64,000 bases of DNA from Achromobacter pulmonis (GTDB lineage: Bacteria; Pseudomonadota; Gammaproteobacteria; Burkholderiales; Burkholderiaceae_B), in the NCBI RefSeq assembly GCF_902859765.1, contig NZ_CADIJV010000012.1, positions 1 to 64,000 of the forward strand, in the 5' to 3' direction. The notes beneath the pieces are model-generated. The model was not told where the DNA came from, made no database searches, and saw only the letters and a program-made list of their open reading frames with translations. Made by a program: the position numbers and the translations under genes. Positions 36,997 through 47,151 of the stretch are shown here, piece by piece (position 1 is the first letter of the stretch; every line of letters starts with the position of its first letter).

Positions 36997-38625
36997 GTGC
37001 TGCGAGCCGGCACGCTGTCTCCCTTCGCCTTCCCCGCCTTCCGCCTCATCTGGATCGCCAATCTGTTCGCCAACCTCGGCACCTGGGCCCAGTCGGTCGC
37101 CGCGGCCTGGGTCATCACCACCGAGCAGAGCAGTCCGCTGATGGTTGCCATGATCCAGGTGGCCGCGGCCTTTCCGCTGGTGGCGCTGTCGATCCTGACC
37201 GGCGTGCTGGCGGACAACTACGACCGCCGCAAGGTCATGCTGACCGGCATGCTGCTGGAACTGGCCGGCGGCATCTTCATCACCATCCTGGCCTATCTCG
37301 GCCTGCTGCACCCGGTCACCCTGATCGTGTCGGTCTTCTGCATCGCCATCGGCAGCGCCATCGTCACGCCCGCCTGGCAGGCGGCGGTGGGCGAACAGGT
37401 GCCGCGCGAGCACATCGGCAGCGCGGTGCTGCTCAATAGCGTCAACTACAACGTGGCGCGCGCGGTCGGGCCGGCGATCGGCGGCCTGCTGTTGGGCGCG
37501 GCCGGCGCGCCCACCGTGTTCCTGCTGAACTGCGTCTGCTATGGCAGCCTGATCTGGGCCATCTGGCGCTGGCGCCGCGATGTCCCGGCGCGGCGGTTGC
37601 CGCCAGAACGGCTACTCGAAGGCGTGGTGGCCGCCCTGCGCTATACCCAGCATTCCACCGTGACGCGAGTGGTGATGCTGCGCGCCTTCGCCTTCGGCCT
37701 GTCGGCCAGCGCGCTGTGGGCGCTGCTGCCCTTGCTGGCCTACGCCCACGAACAGGGCAACGCCCTGCTGTACGGCTACATGCTGGGCGCGCTGGGCCTG
37801 GGCGCCATCCTCGGCAGCGTCGTGGTGCGGCGGCTGCAGGCGGCCTGGGGCGCCAGCGGCCTGGTGAGCGCCGCGGCGGGCCTGCTGGCCGCCTGCCTGC
37901 TGGGGCTGGGGCTGACCCGCACACTGTGGCTGGCGTTTCCGGCGTTGCTGCTGTCCGGCGCCTGCTGGATCGGGGTGCTGGCCACCTACAACACCACCGT
38001 GCAGATGCTGGTGCCCGACTGGGTCAAGGCGCGTTCGCTGGCGCTGTACCAGACGGCGATCTTCGGCGGACTGGCGGCCGGTTCGTTCATGTGGGGCCAC
38101 TTCGCCGGCACCATGGGCGTGTCCGGCGCCCTGTCGGCCGCGGGCATCACGCTGGCGGTCACCGTCGCGCTGCTATACCGCTCCCGCCTGCCCGAGCCGG
38201 TGGACACGCAATCGCTGGCGCGCGCCGACGCCGCCGAACCGGCGCTGTCGGCGGCTGGCTTCAACACCCAGCATGGCGCGGTGCTGGTGGCGGTGGAATA
38301 CCTGATCCCCACGGAAAAGCTGTCCGCCCTGATCCACGCGGCGCGCCCGCTGCGCCTGCTGCGGCTGCGCAACGGCGCGCAGCAATGGCAGCTGTTCCGC
38401 GACCTGGAGCGCGAGGGCGTATGGCGCGAGGTATTCCTGGTCGAAAGCTGGATGCAGTATCTGCGCATGATCGACCGTATGACGCTGGCCGACAAGATGG
38501 TGCTGGACGAACTGCGGGCGATGCACAGCGGCGACCAGCCGCCGCGGGTCTCGCGCAATGTCAGCTATCTGGCCATGAACGACGCGCAGGGCTTTTCACT
38601 GCGGCGTGAACCCGAACCGTCCTGA
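36997..38625 (+). CDS. MFS exporter of the MFS_3 (EntS-like) family with C-terminal extra domain
   Basis: A 542-residue protein from a GTG start (VLRAGTLSPFAFPAFRLIWIANLFANLGTWAQSVAAAWV), the first start available in this frame. About 12 membrane segments cover residues 10-400, with the MFS loop DNYDRRKVMLTGMLLE after segment 2. The last roughly 130 residues form a soluble domain (AVLVAVEYLIPTEKLSALIHAARPLRLLRLRNGAQQWQLFRDLEREGVWREVFLVESWMQYLRMIDRMT) like the C-terminal extension of other MFS_3 members. Substrate unknown. The start is uncertain because of the upstream C tract. Confidence 0.85.
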   Translation: MLRAGTLSPFAFPAFRLIWIANLFANLGTWAQSVAAAWVITTEQSSPLMVAMIQVAAAFPLVALSILTGVLADNYDRRKVMLTGMLLELAGGIFITILAYLGLLHPVTLIVSVFCIAIGSAIVTPAWQAAVGEQVPREHIGSAVLLNSVNYNVARAVGPAIGGLLLGAAGAPTVFLLNCVCYGSLIWAIWRWRRDVPARRLPPERLLEGVVAALRYTQHSTVTRVVMLRAFAFGLSASALWALLPLLAYAHEQGNALLYGYMLGALGLGAILGSVVVRRLQAAWGASGLVSAAAGLLAACLLGLGLTRTLWLAFPALLLSGACWIGVLATYNTTVQMLVPDWVKARSLALYQTAIFGGLAAGSFMWGHFAGTMGVSGALSAAGITLAVTVALLYRSRLPEPVDTQSLARADAAEPALSAAGFNTQHGAVLVAVEYLIPTEKLSALIHAARPLRLLRLRNGAQQWQLFRDLEREGVWREVFLVESWMQYLRMIDRMTLADKMVLDELRAMHSGDQPPRVSRNVSYLAMNDAQGFSLRREPEPS

Positions 38626-38641
38626 CCCGCGCGAGGCTCCC

Positions 38642-40705
38642 ATGCTGAACTCCCTCTGGCGTAAATGGCTTGCGTCGCGGCATGGCGGGCCGCAACTCGA
38701 CACCATCCTGGCCAGCGCCGATCCTGAAGCGCCGCTGGCGCAGCGCAACCTGTGGATGGTGGACCTGTGCCGCTGGATCGACCGCCCCGGGCGCGACCCG
38801 GCCGAAGATGGCCGCCACCCGCAACATGCGCGGCTGCGCTACGCGCTGCAGGTGCTGGAGAACAACCCGGCGCTGGCTGCCCCGGTGGCTGCCACGCTGC
38901 GCTCGCTGGTTGCCGATAACGATCCCACCTCGCTGCTATGCGATACGGGCGTGGCCTCGCACCCTGGCTTCTGGGGTGAATTCTGGGAACGCGCGCAGGC
39001 GCGGCTGCTGCCGCCACCGCCGAACCGCAGCGACATGTTCGGACTGTTCTCTCTGATTTTCCGCAAATCCCATGACGCCGCCTGGATCGAAGCGCTGGAC
39101 GAGGACACCCGCGCCCGCATGCGGCGCCTGTTGCGCCACGGCGATGGCATCGACCGCATCGACGCGGCCGCCCCCGAAGCCCCTCCACGCCACCTGGTCG
39201 ATGCACTCACCAGCAGCATCCAGGTGCTGGCCAGCCAGGTGCGCGCCACCGGCCTGAGCCAGGACATCCGCTCGCGCCTGCCGGGCCGGGTGCGGGAAAG
39301 CCCGTTCTTCGCCCTGGCGGCCGCCGCCGCCGAACTCTGCGACAGCCCAGCCGACACACCGCGCGAGGTCTTCGCCCGCCGCCTCAACCTGTTTCGCGCG
39401 CAACTCGACAGCTGCCGCGCCGCCTCGCAGCATGTCTACGCCGAACTGGAACAGAACGGGGTATCGGTCGAAGTCGTCTTCCAGATCGAACGCATGAAGC
39501 TGCGGCTGGCGCGCATCGAGTTGCTGCTGGGCGTGTGGGTCGACCCGACGCAGCGCCACAAATACGTGCATCTGATCGCCGAGCTGATCCGCTCGACCCA
39601 GGCGCGCAGCAGTATCCGCCACCTGGCGGCCTCGTCGTTCGCCCAGTTGGCGCGCCGCGTCATGGACCGCACCGCCGAAACCGGCGAGCATTACATCGCG
39701 CGCGACAGCGCGGAATACCTGGCGATGCTCAAGGCCTCGGCCGGCGGCGGCCTGTTGATGGTGCTGACCGTCTACCTGAAGTTCTTCATCGTTTCGCTGC
39801 ACCTGGACAAGTTCATCGAAGGGCTGCTGGCCGCGCTGAACTACGCCGGCGGTTTCCTGGCCATCCATTTCTCCCATTTCACGCTGGCGACGAAACAGCC
39901 GGCCATGACCGGGCCGGCGCTGGCGCACCGCCTGGATGAAGCCAACACGCCCGAGGGCCGCGAAGCCTTCCTCGACGACACCCTGTCGATGATCCGCTCG
40001 AACGCCGCGGCCATCCTGGGCAACCTGGCGGTGGTGTTTCCGCTGGCCTGGGCGGCGCAATGGGTGGCGCAGCATGGGCTGCAACGGCCGCTGATCGATG
40101 CGCACAAGGCGCAGGCGACGCTGGACTCCTTTTCGATCTGGGGGCCCACGCCGATCTACGCCGCGGCCACCGGCGTGCTGCTGTGGCTGTCCAGCCTGAT
40201 CGCCGGCTGGGCCGACAACTGGTTCGCGCTGCACCGCGTGCACGACGTGATGGCCTACGACCGCCGCATGCGCCACCTGTTCGGCGCGCGCGGCGCGGCG
40301 CGCTGGGCCGGGTTCTGGCAGCGCAATATCGCCGGTATCGCCGGCAATGTGTCGCTGGGCCTGATGCTGGGCCTGGGCCCGGCCATCGTCAGCTTCTTCG
40401 GTCCGCACGTCGAAGTGCGCCACGTGACGCTGAGCGCAGGCCAGCTCGGCTCGGCCATCGGCGCGCTGGGCTGGGAAGTCGTGCACACGCCGGCGTTCTG
40501 GCTGGCAGTCGCGGGCACCGCGTTGACCGGCGTGCTGAACGTGGGCGTCAGCTTCGCGCTGGCCTTCGACGTGGCGCTGCGCTCGCGCAACCTGCGCCGC
40601 GGCGACCGCCAGGCATTGACCCTTGGCGTGCGCCGACGCATCTGGCAACGGCCGGCCACGCTGTTCTGGCCGGTCAAGCCACGGCCGCCGGGTCCGCAAT
40701 CGTAA
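38642..40705 (+). CDS. Gcr family membrane protein (annotated elsewhere as site-specific recombinase)
   Basis: A 687-residue protein of the SpecificRecomb (Gcr) family. The first 380 residues are soluble and helical; from about 380 there are several membrane segments (GGGLLMVLTVYLKFFIVSLHL, AAILGNLAVVFPLAWAAQWVA, YAAATGVLLWLSSLIAGWADNW, GIAGNVSLGLMLGLGPAIVSFFG, WLAVAGTALTGVLNVGVSFALAFDVAL). The HFSHFTLATKQPAMTGPALA block and WADNWFALHRVHDVMAYDRRMRHLFG are distinctive. There is no Ser or Tyr recombinase motif, so the common name recombinase is probably misleading; envelope function seems likelier. It starts 16 bp behind the MFS gene. Confidence 0.85.
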   Translation: MLNSLWRKWLASRHGGPQLDTILASADPEAPLAQRNLWMVDLCRWIDRPGRDPAEDGRHPQHARLRYALQVLENNPALAAPVAATLRSLVADNDPTSLLCDTGVASHPGFWGEFWERAQARLLPPPPNRSDMFGLFSLIFRKSHDAAWIEALDEDTRARMRRLLRHGDGIDRIDAAAPEAPPRHLVDALTSSIQVLASQVRATGLSQDIRSRLPGRVRESPFFALAAAAAELCDSPADTPREVFARRLNLFRAQLDSCRAASQHVYAELEQNGVSVEVVFQIERMKLRLARIELLLGVWVDPTQRHKYVHLIAELIRSTQARSSIRHLAASSFAQLARRVMDRTAETGEHYIARDSAEYLAMLKASAGGGLLMVLTVYLKFFIVSLHLDKFIEGLLAALNYAGGFLAIHFSHFTLATKQPAMTGPALAHRLDEANTPEGREAFLDDTLSMIRSNAAAILGNLAVVFPLAWAAQWVAQHGLQRPLIDAHKAQATLDSFSIWGPTPIYAAATGVLLWLSSLIAGWADNWFALHRVHDVMAYDRRMRHLFGARGAARWAGFWQRNIAGIAGNVSLGLMLGLGPAIVSFFGPHVEVRHVTLSAGQLGSAIGALGWEVVHTPAFWLAVAGTALTGVLNVGVSFALAFDVALRSRNLRRGDRQALTLGVRRRIWQRPATLFWPVKPRPPGPQS

Positions 40706-40787
40706 TGGGGTTCAGAACGTAAACTAGAATCAACCCTCACCCAAAGCCGGCGTGCTCCCGCGCCCCGGTCTCTTGCCGCGGCGCCCC

Positions 40788-42197
40788 ATGCTCTCTTTCT
40801 CGCACCACACCATCCATCCCGCGGGCCAGGGTCTGCCCGCGTCCGAGCGCCTGGGCGCGCTGCTGGCTGTGATGCTGGCCGTTTGCATGGCCAGCCTCGA
40901 CACTGCCATCGCCAACACCGCGCTGCCGACCATCGCCCGCGACCTGCGCGCCAGCGATGCCGGCTCCATCTGGGTCATCAGCGGGTACCAGCTGGCCATG
41001 GTCGCCGGCCTGCTGCCGGCCGCCGCGCTGGGCGAGATCCTGGGACACCGCCGCGTCTACATGGTCGGCATCGCGGTCTTCACGCTGGCCTCGCTGGCCT
41101 GCGGGCTGGCCCCGTCGCTGCCGGTACTGGTGGCCGCCCGCATCCTGCAAGGGCTGGGCGCCGCCGGCGTCATGAGCGTGAATGCCGCCCTGCTGCGCTT
41201 TATCTACCCCGCGCCGGTGCTGGGGCGCGGCATGGGCCTGAACGCCATGGTGGTGGGGCTGTCGTTCGCCGCCGGGCCGACCGCGGCATCGGCCATCCTC
41301 TTGCTGGGCTCTTGGCATTGGCTGTTCCTGATCAATGTGCCGATCGGCCTGCTGGCGGTCGGCCTGGGCCTGCGCGGCCTGCCCCAGACCACACGCGCGC
41401 CGCATGGCTTCGACGGTCTTGCCGCGGCGCTGTGCGCGCTGACGCTGGGGCTGTTCGTGCTGGGGTCGAATGAATTGGCGCACAGCGCGCCGTGGCAACG
41501 CGTCGCCCTGGAATGGGGCCTGACGGTCGCCAGCCTCTGGCTGCTGATGCGGCGACAAGCCGGCCATCCCGCGCCGATCCTGGCGGTGGACCTGCTGCGC
41601 CGGCCGCTGTTCGCGCTGTCGGCCGCCACTGCGGTCTGCGCTTTCGCGGCGCAAGCGCTGGCCTTCGTGTCGCTGCCGTTCCTGTTCCAGACCGTACTGG
41701 GCTACAGCCAGGTGCATACCGGCTTTCTGATCACGCCCTGGCCGGTCGTGGTGGCCTTCATGGCGCCCATCGCCGGGCGCATGTCGGACCGCTATCCGGC
41801 CGGCATCCTGGGCGGGGTCGGGCTGGCGCTGCTGGCCCTGGGCATGGTCTCGCTGGCGCTGCTGCCGGCGACGCCGTCGGCATGGGACATCGCCTGGCGC
41901 ATGGCGCTGTGCGGCGCCGGCTTCGGCTTTTTCCAGTCACCCAACCTGCGCGCCATCATGACCTCGGCGCCGCCCTCGCGCGCCGGTGGCGCCAGCGGCA
42001 TGATCGGCACGGTGCGATTGCTCGGGCAGGCCAGCGGCGCGGCCCTGGTGGCGGCCTGTTTCAATGTCTCGAGCAGCCATGGCGCGGTGATGGCGCTGTG
42101 GCTTGGCGGGCTGTGCGCCGCGCTGGCGAGCCTGGCCAGCTTCGCACGGCTGCGCTTTGGCGCGCTCGAACCGGCCGAAATGCCCGCCGCCCGCTGA
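40788..42197 (+). CDS. MFS efflux transporter (EmrB/QacA-like, DHA2 family)
   Basis: About 469 residues from the chosen ATG (MLSFSHHTIHPAGQ); a GTG 12 codons earlier is possible. The opening LLAVMLAVCMASLDTAIANTALPTIARDL carries the DHA2 motif D1, GEILGHRRVYMVGIAVFTLASLACG is motif A, and about 14 hydrophobic segments follow. GRMSDRYPAGILGGVGLALLALG is the second-half motif A. It probably expels drugs or metabolites with proton motive force; the substrate is not readable. No strong ribosome binding site is visible. Confidence 0.88.
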   Translation: MLSFSHHTIHPAGQGLPASERLGALLAVMLAVCMASLDTAIANTALPTIARDLRASDAGSIWVISGYQLAMVAGLLPAAALGEILGHRRVYMVGIAVFTLASLACGLAPSLPVLVAARILQGLGAAGVMSVNAALLRFIYPAPVLGRGMGLNAMVVGLSFAAGPTAASAILLLGSWHWLFLINVPIGLLAVGLGLRGLPQTTRAPHGFDGLAAALCALTLGLFVLGSNELAHSAPWQRVALEWGLTVASLWLLMRRQAGHPAPILAVDLLRRPLFALSAATAVCAFAAQALAFVSLPFLFQTVLGYSQVHTGFLITPWPVVVAFMAPIAGRMSDRYPAGILGGVGLALLALGMVSLALLPATPSAWDIAWRMALCGAGFGFFQSPNLRAIMTSAPPSRAGGASGMIGTVRLLGQASGAALVAACFNVSSSHGAVMALWLGGLCAALASLASFARLRFGALEPAEMPAAR

Positions 42198-42339
42198 ACC
42201 CGCTTTTTATTGCGCTTTATGTCGTTATAAATCAGGTCGCGCCAGACATATACGTAAGATGTGCAACACCCGCTAAATATCGGTGGCGCGGGGACGTTGT
42301 CCGGGATGTAGCAGTCTCCCACACCCTGGAAAGACACGT

Positions 42340-43959
42340 ATGACAAAGTTCCTGAAAGACATCACCATCCGCCGCATGATCCTGTGCACGCTGCTCCTGA
42401 TCAGCGCCCTGCTCGCGGGCCAGTCGGCCATCAGCGTAAAAGGCCTGCGCAACTCCGGGGAAGCGCTCACTGCCAGCTATGCGCTCCTGAATGAAGTTTC
42501 CGCCCTTTCCCGCGTCAACGACCAGATCATGCGGGCGCGCCTGCGGCTGTCGCGCCAGCTGGAATATGCGCGCGACGGCCTGGCCGGACCGGCGGCCGAG
42601 GAAAACCGCAGCATCGACGCCGCCATGACGCTGGCGCGAAAGTACCAGGCCGCCTTCCTGGCGTCGGCCAAGGACGACACCCCCGCCGCCATCCTGGAGC
42701 CGCTGCAGCGCGGGTTCGACGCCCTGGTCGGCGACATCGACACGCAGCGCAGGCTGCTCGCCGCGGACGAGGTCGAGAAGGCGCGCGCCCATGCCACCGG
42801 CCCGGTGATCGTCGCCAGCCGGGCCTTCGGGGCGAGCATCGAAAAATACGAGGTCTATGCGCAGGAACGCCAGGATTCGATGCGGGCCGATGCGATCGGC
42901 GAGCGCCGCAACGCCTATGCCGGCATCGGCATCGTGCTGGGCGTGACGCTGCTGCTGCTGTTCCTGGGCGACCGCTACGTGGTGCTCTTCGTGCGCCGGC
43001 CGCTGGACGACATCAAGCGGCATTTCCAGCATATCGCCGCCGGCGACCTGACCGTGCCCATCGCGCCCTTCGGCCGCAACTGTGTCGGCCAATTGATTCC
43101 GTATCTGCAGGAAATGCAGTCCAGCCTGGTGCGCACCGTGCACACGGTGCGTGACGGGGTGGCCGAGATCAACACGGGCTCCAGCGAAATCGCCGCTGGC
43201 AACCAGGATCTGTCCAGCCGGACCGAACAACAAGCAGCCTCGCTCGAAGAAACCGCGGCCAGCATGGAACAGTTGCTGTCCACCGTCACCAGCAACGCCG
43301 ACAACGCGCGTCAGGCCAACGCCATGGCCACCGAGGCTTCGGATGTGGCCCGCCGCGGCGGCGCGGCGGTGCGCAGCGCGGTGAGCACCATGCGCGAAAT
43401 CGCCCAGGACTCCGGGCGTATCGAGGATATTGTCGGCGTCATCGACGGCATTGCGTTCCAGACCAATATCCTGGCCTTGAACGCCGCCGTGGAAGCGGCC
43501 CGGGCCGGTGAACAGGGCAAGGGCTTCGCGGTGGTGGCCGGCGAAGTGCGCTCGCTGGCGCAGCGCAGCGCCAGCGCCGCCAAGGAAATCAAGCAACTGC
43601 TGGCGACCTCGGGGTCAACCGTGCAAGCCGGCGCGGCCCAGGTGGAAACGGCCGGGCGCACCATGGAGGAAATCCAGGCCGCGATCGAGCGGCTCACCAC
43701 CCTGGTCGGCGACATCGCCACCGCCTCGCAAGAACAGGTCACAGGCATCGACCAGGTCAATACGGCGGTCACGCAGATGGACCAGGTCACGCAACAGAAC
43801 GCGGCCCTGGTCGAACAGGCGGCCGCCGCAGCGGCTTCGCTCGAATCGCAGGCCCAGCGGCTGCAACAGTCGGTCAGCGCCTTCCGGCTGCCGACCCATC
43901 CGCTCGAACACGAACAGCGTACCCTGCCGGTGCGCGAGCGGCTGGCGCTGTCGGCCTGA
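42340..43959 (+). CDS. Methyl-accepting chemotaxis protein
   Basis: A 539-residue chemoreceptor. TM1 lies at about residues 12-30, a four-helix-bundle periplasmic domain ([32 protein letters not shown] onward) follows, TM2 ([21 protein letters not shown]) is near residue 195, then HAMP ([25 protein letters not shown]). The signalling domain has the conserved hairpin tip ([53 protein letters not shown]) and methylation helices on both sides. No C-terminal NWETF-type CheR tether is present. GGAAAG precedes the ATG. Confidence 0.95.
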   Translation: MTKFLKDITIRRMILCTLLLISALLAGQSAISVKGLRNSGEALTASYALLNEVSALSRVNDQIMRARLRLSRQLEYARDGLAGPAAEENRSIDAAMTLARKYQAAFLASAKDDTPAAILEPLQRGFDALVGDIDTQRRLLAADEVEKARAHATGPVIVASRAFGASIEKYEVYAQERQDSMRADAIGERRNAYAGIGIVLGVTLLLLFLGDRYVVLFVRRPLDDIKRHFQHIAAGDLTVPIAPFGRNCVGQLIPYLQEMQSSLVRTVHTVRDGVAEINTGSSEIAAGNQDLSSRTEQQAASLEETAASMEQLLSTVTSNADNARQANAMATEASDVARRGGAAVRSAVSTMREIAQDSGRIEDIVGVIDGIAFQTNILALNAAVEAARAGEQGKGFAVVAGEVRSLAQRSASAAKEIKQLLATSGSTVQAGAAQVETAGRTMEEIQAAIERLTTLVGDIATASQEQVTGIDQVNTAVTQMDQVTQQNAALVEQAAAAAASLESQAQRLQQSVSAFRLPTHPLEHEQRTLPVRERLALSA

Positions 43960-44008
43960 GGCGCCGTGGCGGCCATGCCGGCATCGCCGGCGCGGCCGTC
44001 CACACGCG

Positions 44009-45226
44009 TCAGGCCAGCGAGGTGGCGCAGACCTGTTGGCCGTGGCGAATGACCCGCTTGGGCAATTCGCCGCCGATCCAATACGCCAGCTCGGCGGGGT
44101 GCGCAATCTCCCATGCCACGAAATCCGCGGTCATGCCGGCCGCCAGCACACCGTGGCTGGCCTGCAGGCCGAGCGCGCGCGCCGCGTGGACCGTGGCGCC
44201 CGCCAGCGCCTCCTCCGGCGTGAGGCGCAACAGCGTACACGCCATGCTCAACATCAGCCGCAACGACAACGCCGGCGAAGTGCCCGGATTGAGGTCGGTG
44301 GATATCGCGATGGGCACCCCATGACGGCGCAGCAGGTCTACGGGCGGCAGCTGCGTTTCGCGCAGGGCATAGAACGCGCCCGGCAGCAGCACCGCCACGG
44401 TGCCGGAGGCGGCCATGGCGCGCACGTCGGCTTCGGTCAGGTATTCCAGGTGATCGGCGGATAGCGCGTCGTAACGCGCGGCCAGGCTGGCGCCATGCAG
44501 CGGCGACAACTGCTCGGCGTGCAGTTTCACCGGCAAGCCAAGCTGGGCCGCGGCCTGGAACACCCGTTCAACCTGCGCCGGCGAGAACGCCAGGTGCTCG
44601 CAGAACGCGTCCACCGCATCCACCAAGCCCTCGGCCGCCAGCACTGGCAACATGCGGCGCGCGACCTCGTCGATGTAATCATCGGCACGGCCGGCGAATT
44701 CCGGCGGCAACGCATGCGCCGCCAGACAGGTGGCGCGCACGGTCAGCGGCAGCGTCTGTCCCAGGTGGCGCGCCACCCGCAACATCTTGCGTTCATTGGG
44801 CAGATCCAGACCATAGCCGGACTTGATCTCCAGCGTGGTCACGCCGTCTCGCAGCAGGTGCAGCGCGCGCAGCCGGGCGCTGGCATACAGTTCCTGCTCA
44901 GTGGCGGCGCGGGTGGCGCGCACCGTGCTGGCGATGCCGCCGCCCTGGGCCGCGATCACCGCGTAATCCACCCCCTGCAGGCGCTGCTCGAACTCCTGGC
45001 TGCGGTTGCCGCCGAACACCAGGTGGGTATGGCAGTCGATCAGGCCCGGCGTCACCCAGGCGCCGCCCAGGTCGTGCGAGGGCGCATCGATACCGCCTGG
45101 CAGCGCCCGCTCCGGGCCGATCCATTCGATCAGCTCGTCCCGGGTCACCAGCGCGGCCCGCTCGATCACCGCGTACCGCCCGCCAGCCATCGTCGCCGCT
45201 TGGCAATTGCGCCATACCTGCTTCAT
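44009..45226 (-). CDS. hutI: Imidazolonepropionase
   Basis: A 405-residue metal-dependent amidohydrolase, third step of histidine degradation (imidazolonepropionate to N-formimino-glutamate). The metal motif [12 protein letters not shown] is at about residue 70; KSGYGLD and [13 protein letters not shown] are family blocks, [10 protein letters not shown] holds the catalytic Asp and [11 protein letters not shown] follows. AGGAG precedes the ATG ([16 protein letters not shown]). An ORF upstream overlaps this ATG as ATGA. Confidence 0.95.
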   Translation of the reverse strand: MKQVWRNCQAATMAGGRYAVIERAALVTRDELIEWIGPERALPGGIDAPSHDLGGAWVTPGLIDCHTHLVFGGNRSQEFEQRLQGVDYAVIAAQGGGIASTVRATRAATEQELYASARLRALHLLRDGVTTLEIKSGYGLDLPNERKMLRVARHLGQTLPLTVRATCLAAHALPPEFAGRADDYIDEVARRMLPVLAAEGLVDAVDAFCEHLAFSPAQVERVFQAAAQLGLPVKLHAEQLSPLHGASLAARYDALSADHLEYLTEADVRAMAASGTVAVLLPGAFYALRETQLPPVDLLRRHGVPIAISTDLNPGTSPALSLRLMLSMACTLLRLTPEEALAGATVHAARALGLQASHGVLAAGMTADFVAWEIAHPAELAYWIGGELPKRVIRHGQQVCATSLA

Positions 45227-45402
45227 CGAAAGACTCCTGTCATCCGCCATGCCGGCGGCTCAATCCGCGGCCTCGGCGCGCGGGGCGCCGACGCCGCAGC
45301 CAGGGCCCTGGGGCCGTACCCACAGGCGATAGACCTGGCGCCACAGCCCGACCCATGTCGCGCCGGCAGGCCTCGCCTGAGATTCTTCTCCTGGGTCTGC
45401 AT
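45223..45402 (-). CDS. Possible 59-residue leader ORF coupled to hutI
   Basis: Begins [19 protein letters not shown] behind a good GGAGACAAGG and ends in an ATGA overlap with hutI, an arrangement that can couple translation across the 261-bp hutH-hutI gap. The composition (Arg, Ala, Pro) is that of a chance high-GC frame and no family is recognisable, so it may not encode a functional protein. Confidence 0.25.
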   Translation of the reverse strand: MQTQEKNLRRGLPARHGSGCGARSIACGYGPRALAAASAPRAPRPRIEPPAWRMTGVFR

Positions 45403-45487
45403 CCTTGTCTCCATATTTTTTGGCCGAGCGACGGCCAGCGTCCAGGGGACGGCGCCTCGCCCGGCGCGCGCCGGCCGCCGGCAGACA

Positions 45488-47017
45488 TCACAGGCTGGGC
45501 AACAGGCCGGCCGGCATCAGCGCGTTCAGTTGGCGGCCGGCGATCAGTTGGCTGGCGGCCTCGATGTCGGGCGCGAAGAAACGGTCTCTCTCGTAATGCG
45601 CCACCTTTTCGCGCAGCAGGGCGCGGGCGCGCTCCAGCTTGGGCGATGTCTTCAGGCCGGCGCGGAAGTCCAGACCCTGGCAAGCGCCCAGCCACTCGAT
45701 CGCCAGGATGTCGCGCACGTTGTCGGCCATCGGCCAGAGCCGCTTGCCGGCGTTGGGCGCCATCGACACGTGGTCTTCCTGGTTGGCCGAGGTTGGCAGG
45801 CTGTCGACGCTGGCCGGGTGGGCCAGCGCCTTGTTATCGCTGGCCAGCGCGGCCGCGGTCACCTGCGCGATCATGAAGCCCGAGTTGACGCCGCCGTTGC
45901 TCACCAGGAATGGCGGCAGCTGCGACATGTGCTTGTCCATCATGAGCGAAATGCGGCGCTCGGACAGCGCGCCGATCTCGGCCAGCGCCAGGGCCAGGTT
46001 GTCGGCTACCAGCGCCACCGGCTCGGCGTGGAAGTTGCCGCCCGACAGCACGTCGCCCTGTTCGGCGAACACCAGCGGGTTGTCGGAGACGGCATTGGCC
46101 TCGATCCGCAGCACCTGCGCCACATGACGGATCTGCGTCAGGCAGGCGCCCATCACCTGCGGCTGGCAGCGCAGCGAATAGGGGTCCTGCACCTTGTCGC
46201 AGTCGGCGTGCGAATGGCCGACTTCGCTGTCATCGGTCAGCAGGTCACGGTAGACGGCGGCCACGTCGATCTGGCCCGGCTGACCCCGGGCGTCGTGGAT
46301 ACGGGCGTCGAACGGCACGCGCGACCCGAGCATGGCCTCGACGCTGAGGCTGCCGCAGACCAGGCCGGCGGCCAGCAGGTCCTCGGCCTCGAACAACCCG
46401 CGCAAGGCGTAGGCGGTGGACACCTGGGTGCCGTTCAGCAACGCCAGGCCTTCCTTGGCCGCCAGCGTCAGCGGCTCCAGCCCGGCGCGGGCCAGCGCCG
46501 CCTTGGCGGGCAGCCACTGGCCGTCGCAGCGGGCGCGGCTTTCGCCCAGCAACAGCAGCGACATGTGCGCCAGCGGCGCCAGGTCGCCGGAAGCGCCCAC
46601 CGACCCCTTCAGCGGGATATGCGGATAGACGCCGGCGTTGACCAGCGCGATCAGGCTGTCGATGACCCGGCGGCGGATGCCCGAACGGCCGCGCGCCAGG
46701 CTGTTGATCTTGAGCACCATGATCAGGCGCACCAGGGCGTCGTCCAGCGCCTCGCCCACGCCGGCCGCGTGCGACAGCACCAGCGAGCGTTGCAGCGCCT
46801 GCAGGTCCTCGCGCGCGATCCTGGTGGACGCCAGCAGGCCGAAGCCGGTGTTGATGCCGTAGGCCGTGCGGCCTTCGGCGATGATGCGCTCGACGCAGGC
46901 GACGCTGGCGTCGATCGGGCCGTAGGCGGTCGGGTCCAGCGTCAGGCGGACCGGATGCTGGTACGCCTGGCGCAGTTGCGCCAGCGTCAGGCGGCCGGGT
47001 TCGAGGTGCAGGTCCAT
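45488..47017 (-). CDS. hutH: Histidine ammonia-lyase
   Basis: A 509-residue enzyme that turns histidine into urocanate and ammonia. The MIO-forming Ala-Ser-Gly is in [22 protein letters not shown]; other blocks are [67 protein letters not shown] and [21 protein letters not shown] precedes the ATG. It follows hutU by 134 bp. A much longer open frame reading into hutU antisense frames is spurious. Confidence 0.97.
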   Translation of the reverse strand: MDLHLEPGRLTLAQLRQAYQHPVRLTLDPTAYGPIDASVACVERIIAEGRTAYGINTGFGLLASTRIAREDLQALQRSLVLSHAAGVGEALDDALVRLIMVLKINSLARGRSGIRRRVIDSLIALVNAGVYPHIPLKGSVGASGDLAPLAHMSLLLLGESRARCDGQWLPAKAALARAGLEPLTLAAKEGLALLNGTQVSTAYALRGLFEAEDLLAAGLVCGSLSVEAMLGSRVPFDARIHDARGQPGQIDVAAVYRDLLTDDSEVGHSHADCDKVQDPYSLRCQPQVMGACLTQIRHVAQVLRIEANAVSDNPLVFAEQGDVLSGGNFHAEPVALVADNLALALAEIGALSERRISLMMDKHMSQLPPFLVSNGGVNSGFMIAQVTAAALASDNKALAHPASVDSLPTSANQEDHVSMAPNAGKRLWPMADNVRDILAIEWLGACQGLDFRAGLKTSPKLERARALLREKVAHYERDRFFAPDIEAASQLIAGRQLNALMPAGLLPSL

Positions 47018-47151
47018 TTCTTGTTCTCCAGGATGAGGCTGCGGTGTCATGCAATATCGTGGCCGCGCCGCGCTGTCCTGCCGCATGCGGGGTCTCCTTG
47101 TGGGCACCCCGTCCGGCAGCGCCCCGGCATTTCCTTCGGCGGGCCGTGGAT

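Noticed and set aside
38642-40705. Integrase/recombinase marking a genomic island
   Set aside because: The Gcr-family protein is a membrane protein without recombinase motifs; no att repeats, tRNA-end duplication or phage genes are nearby.
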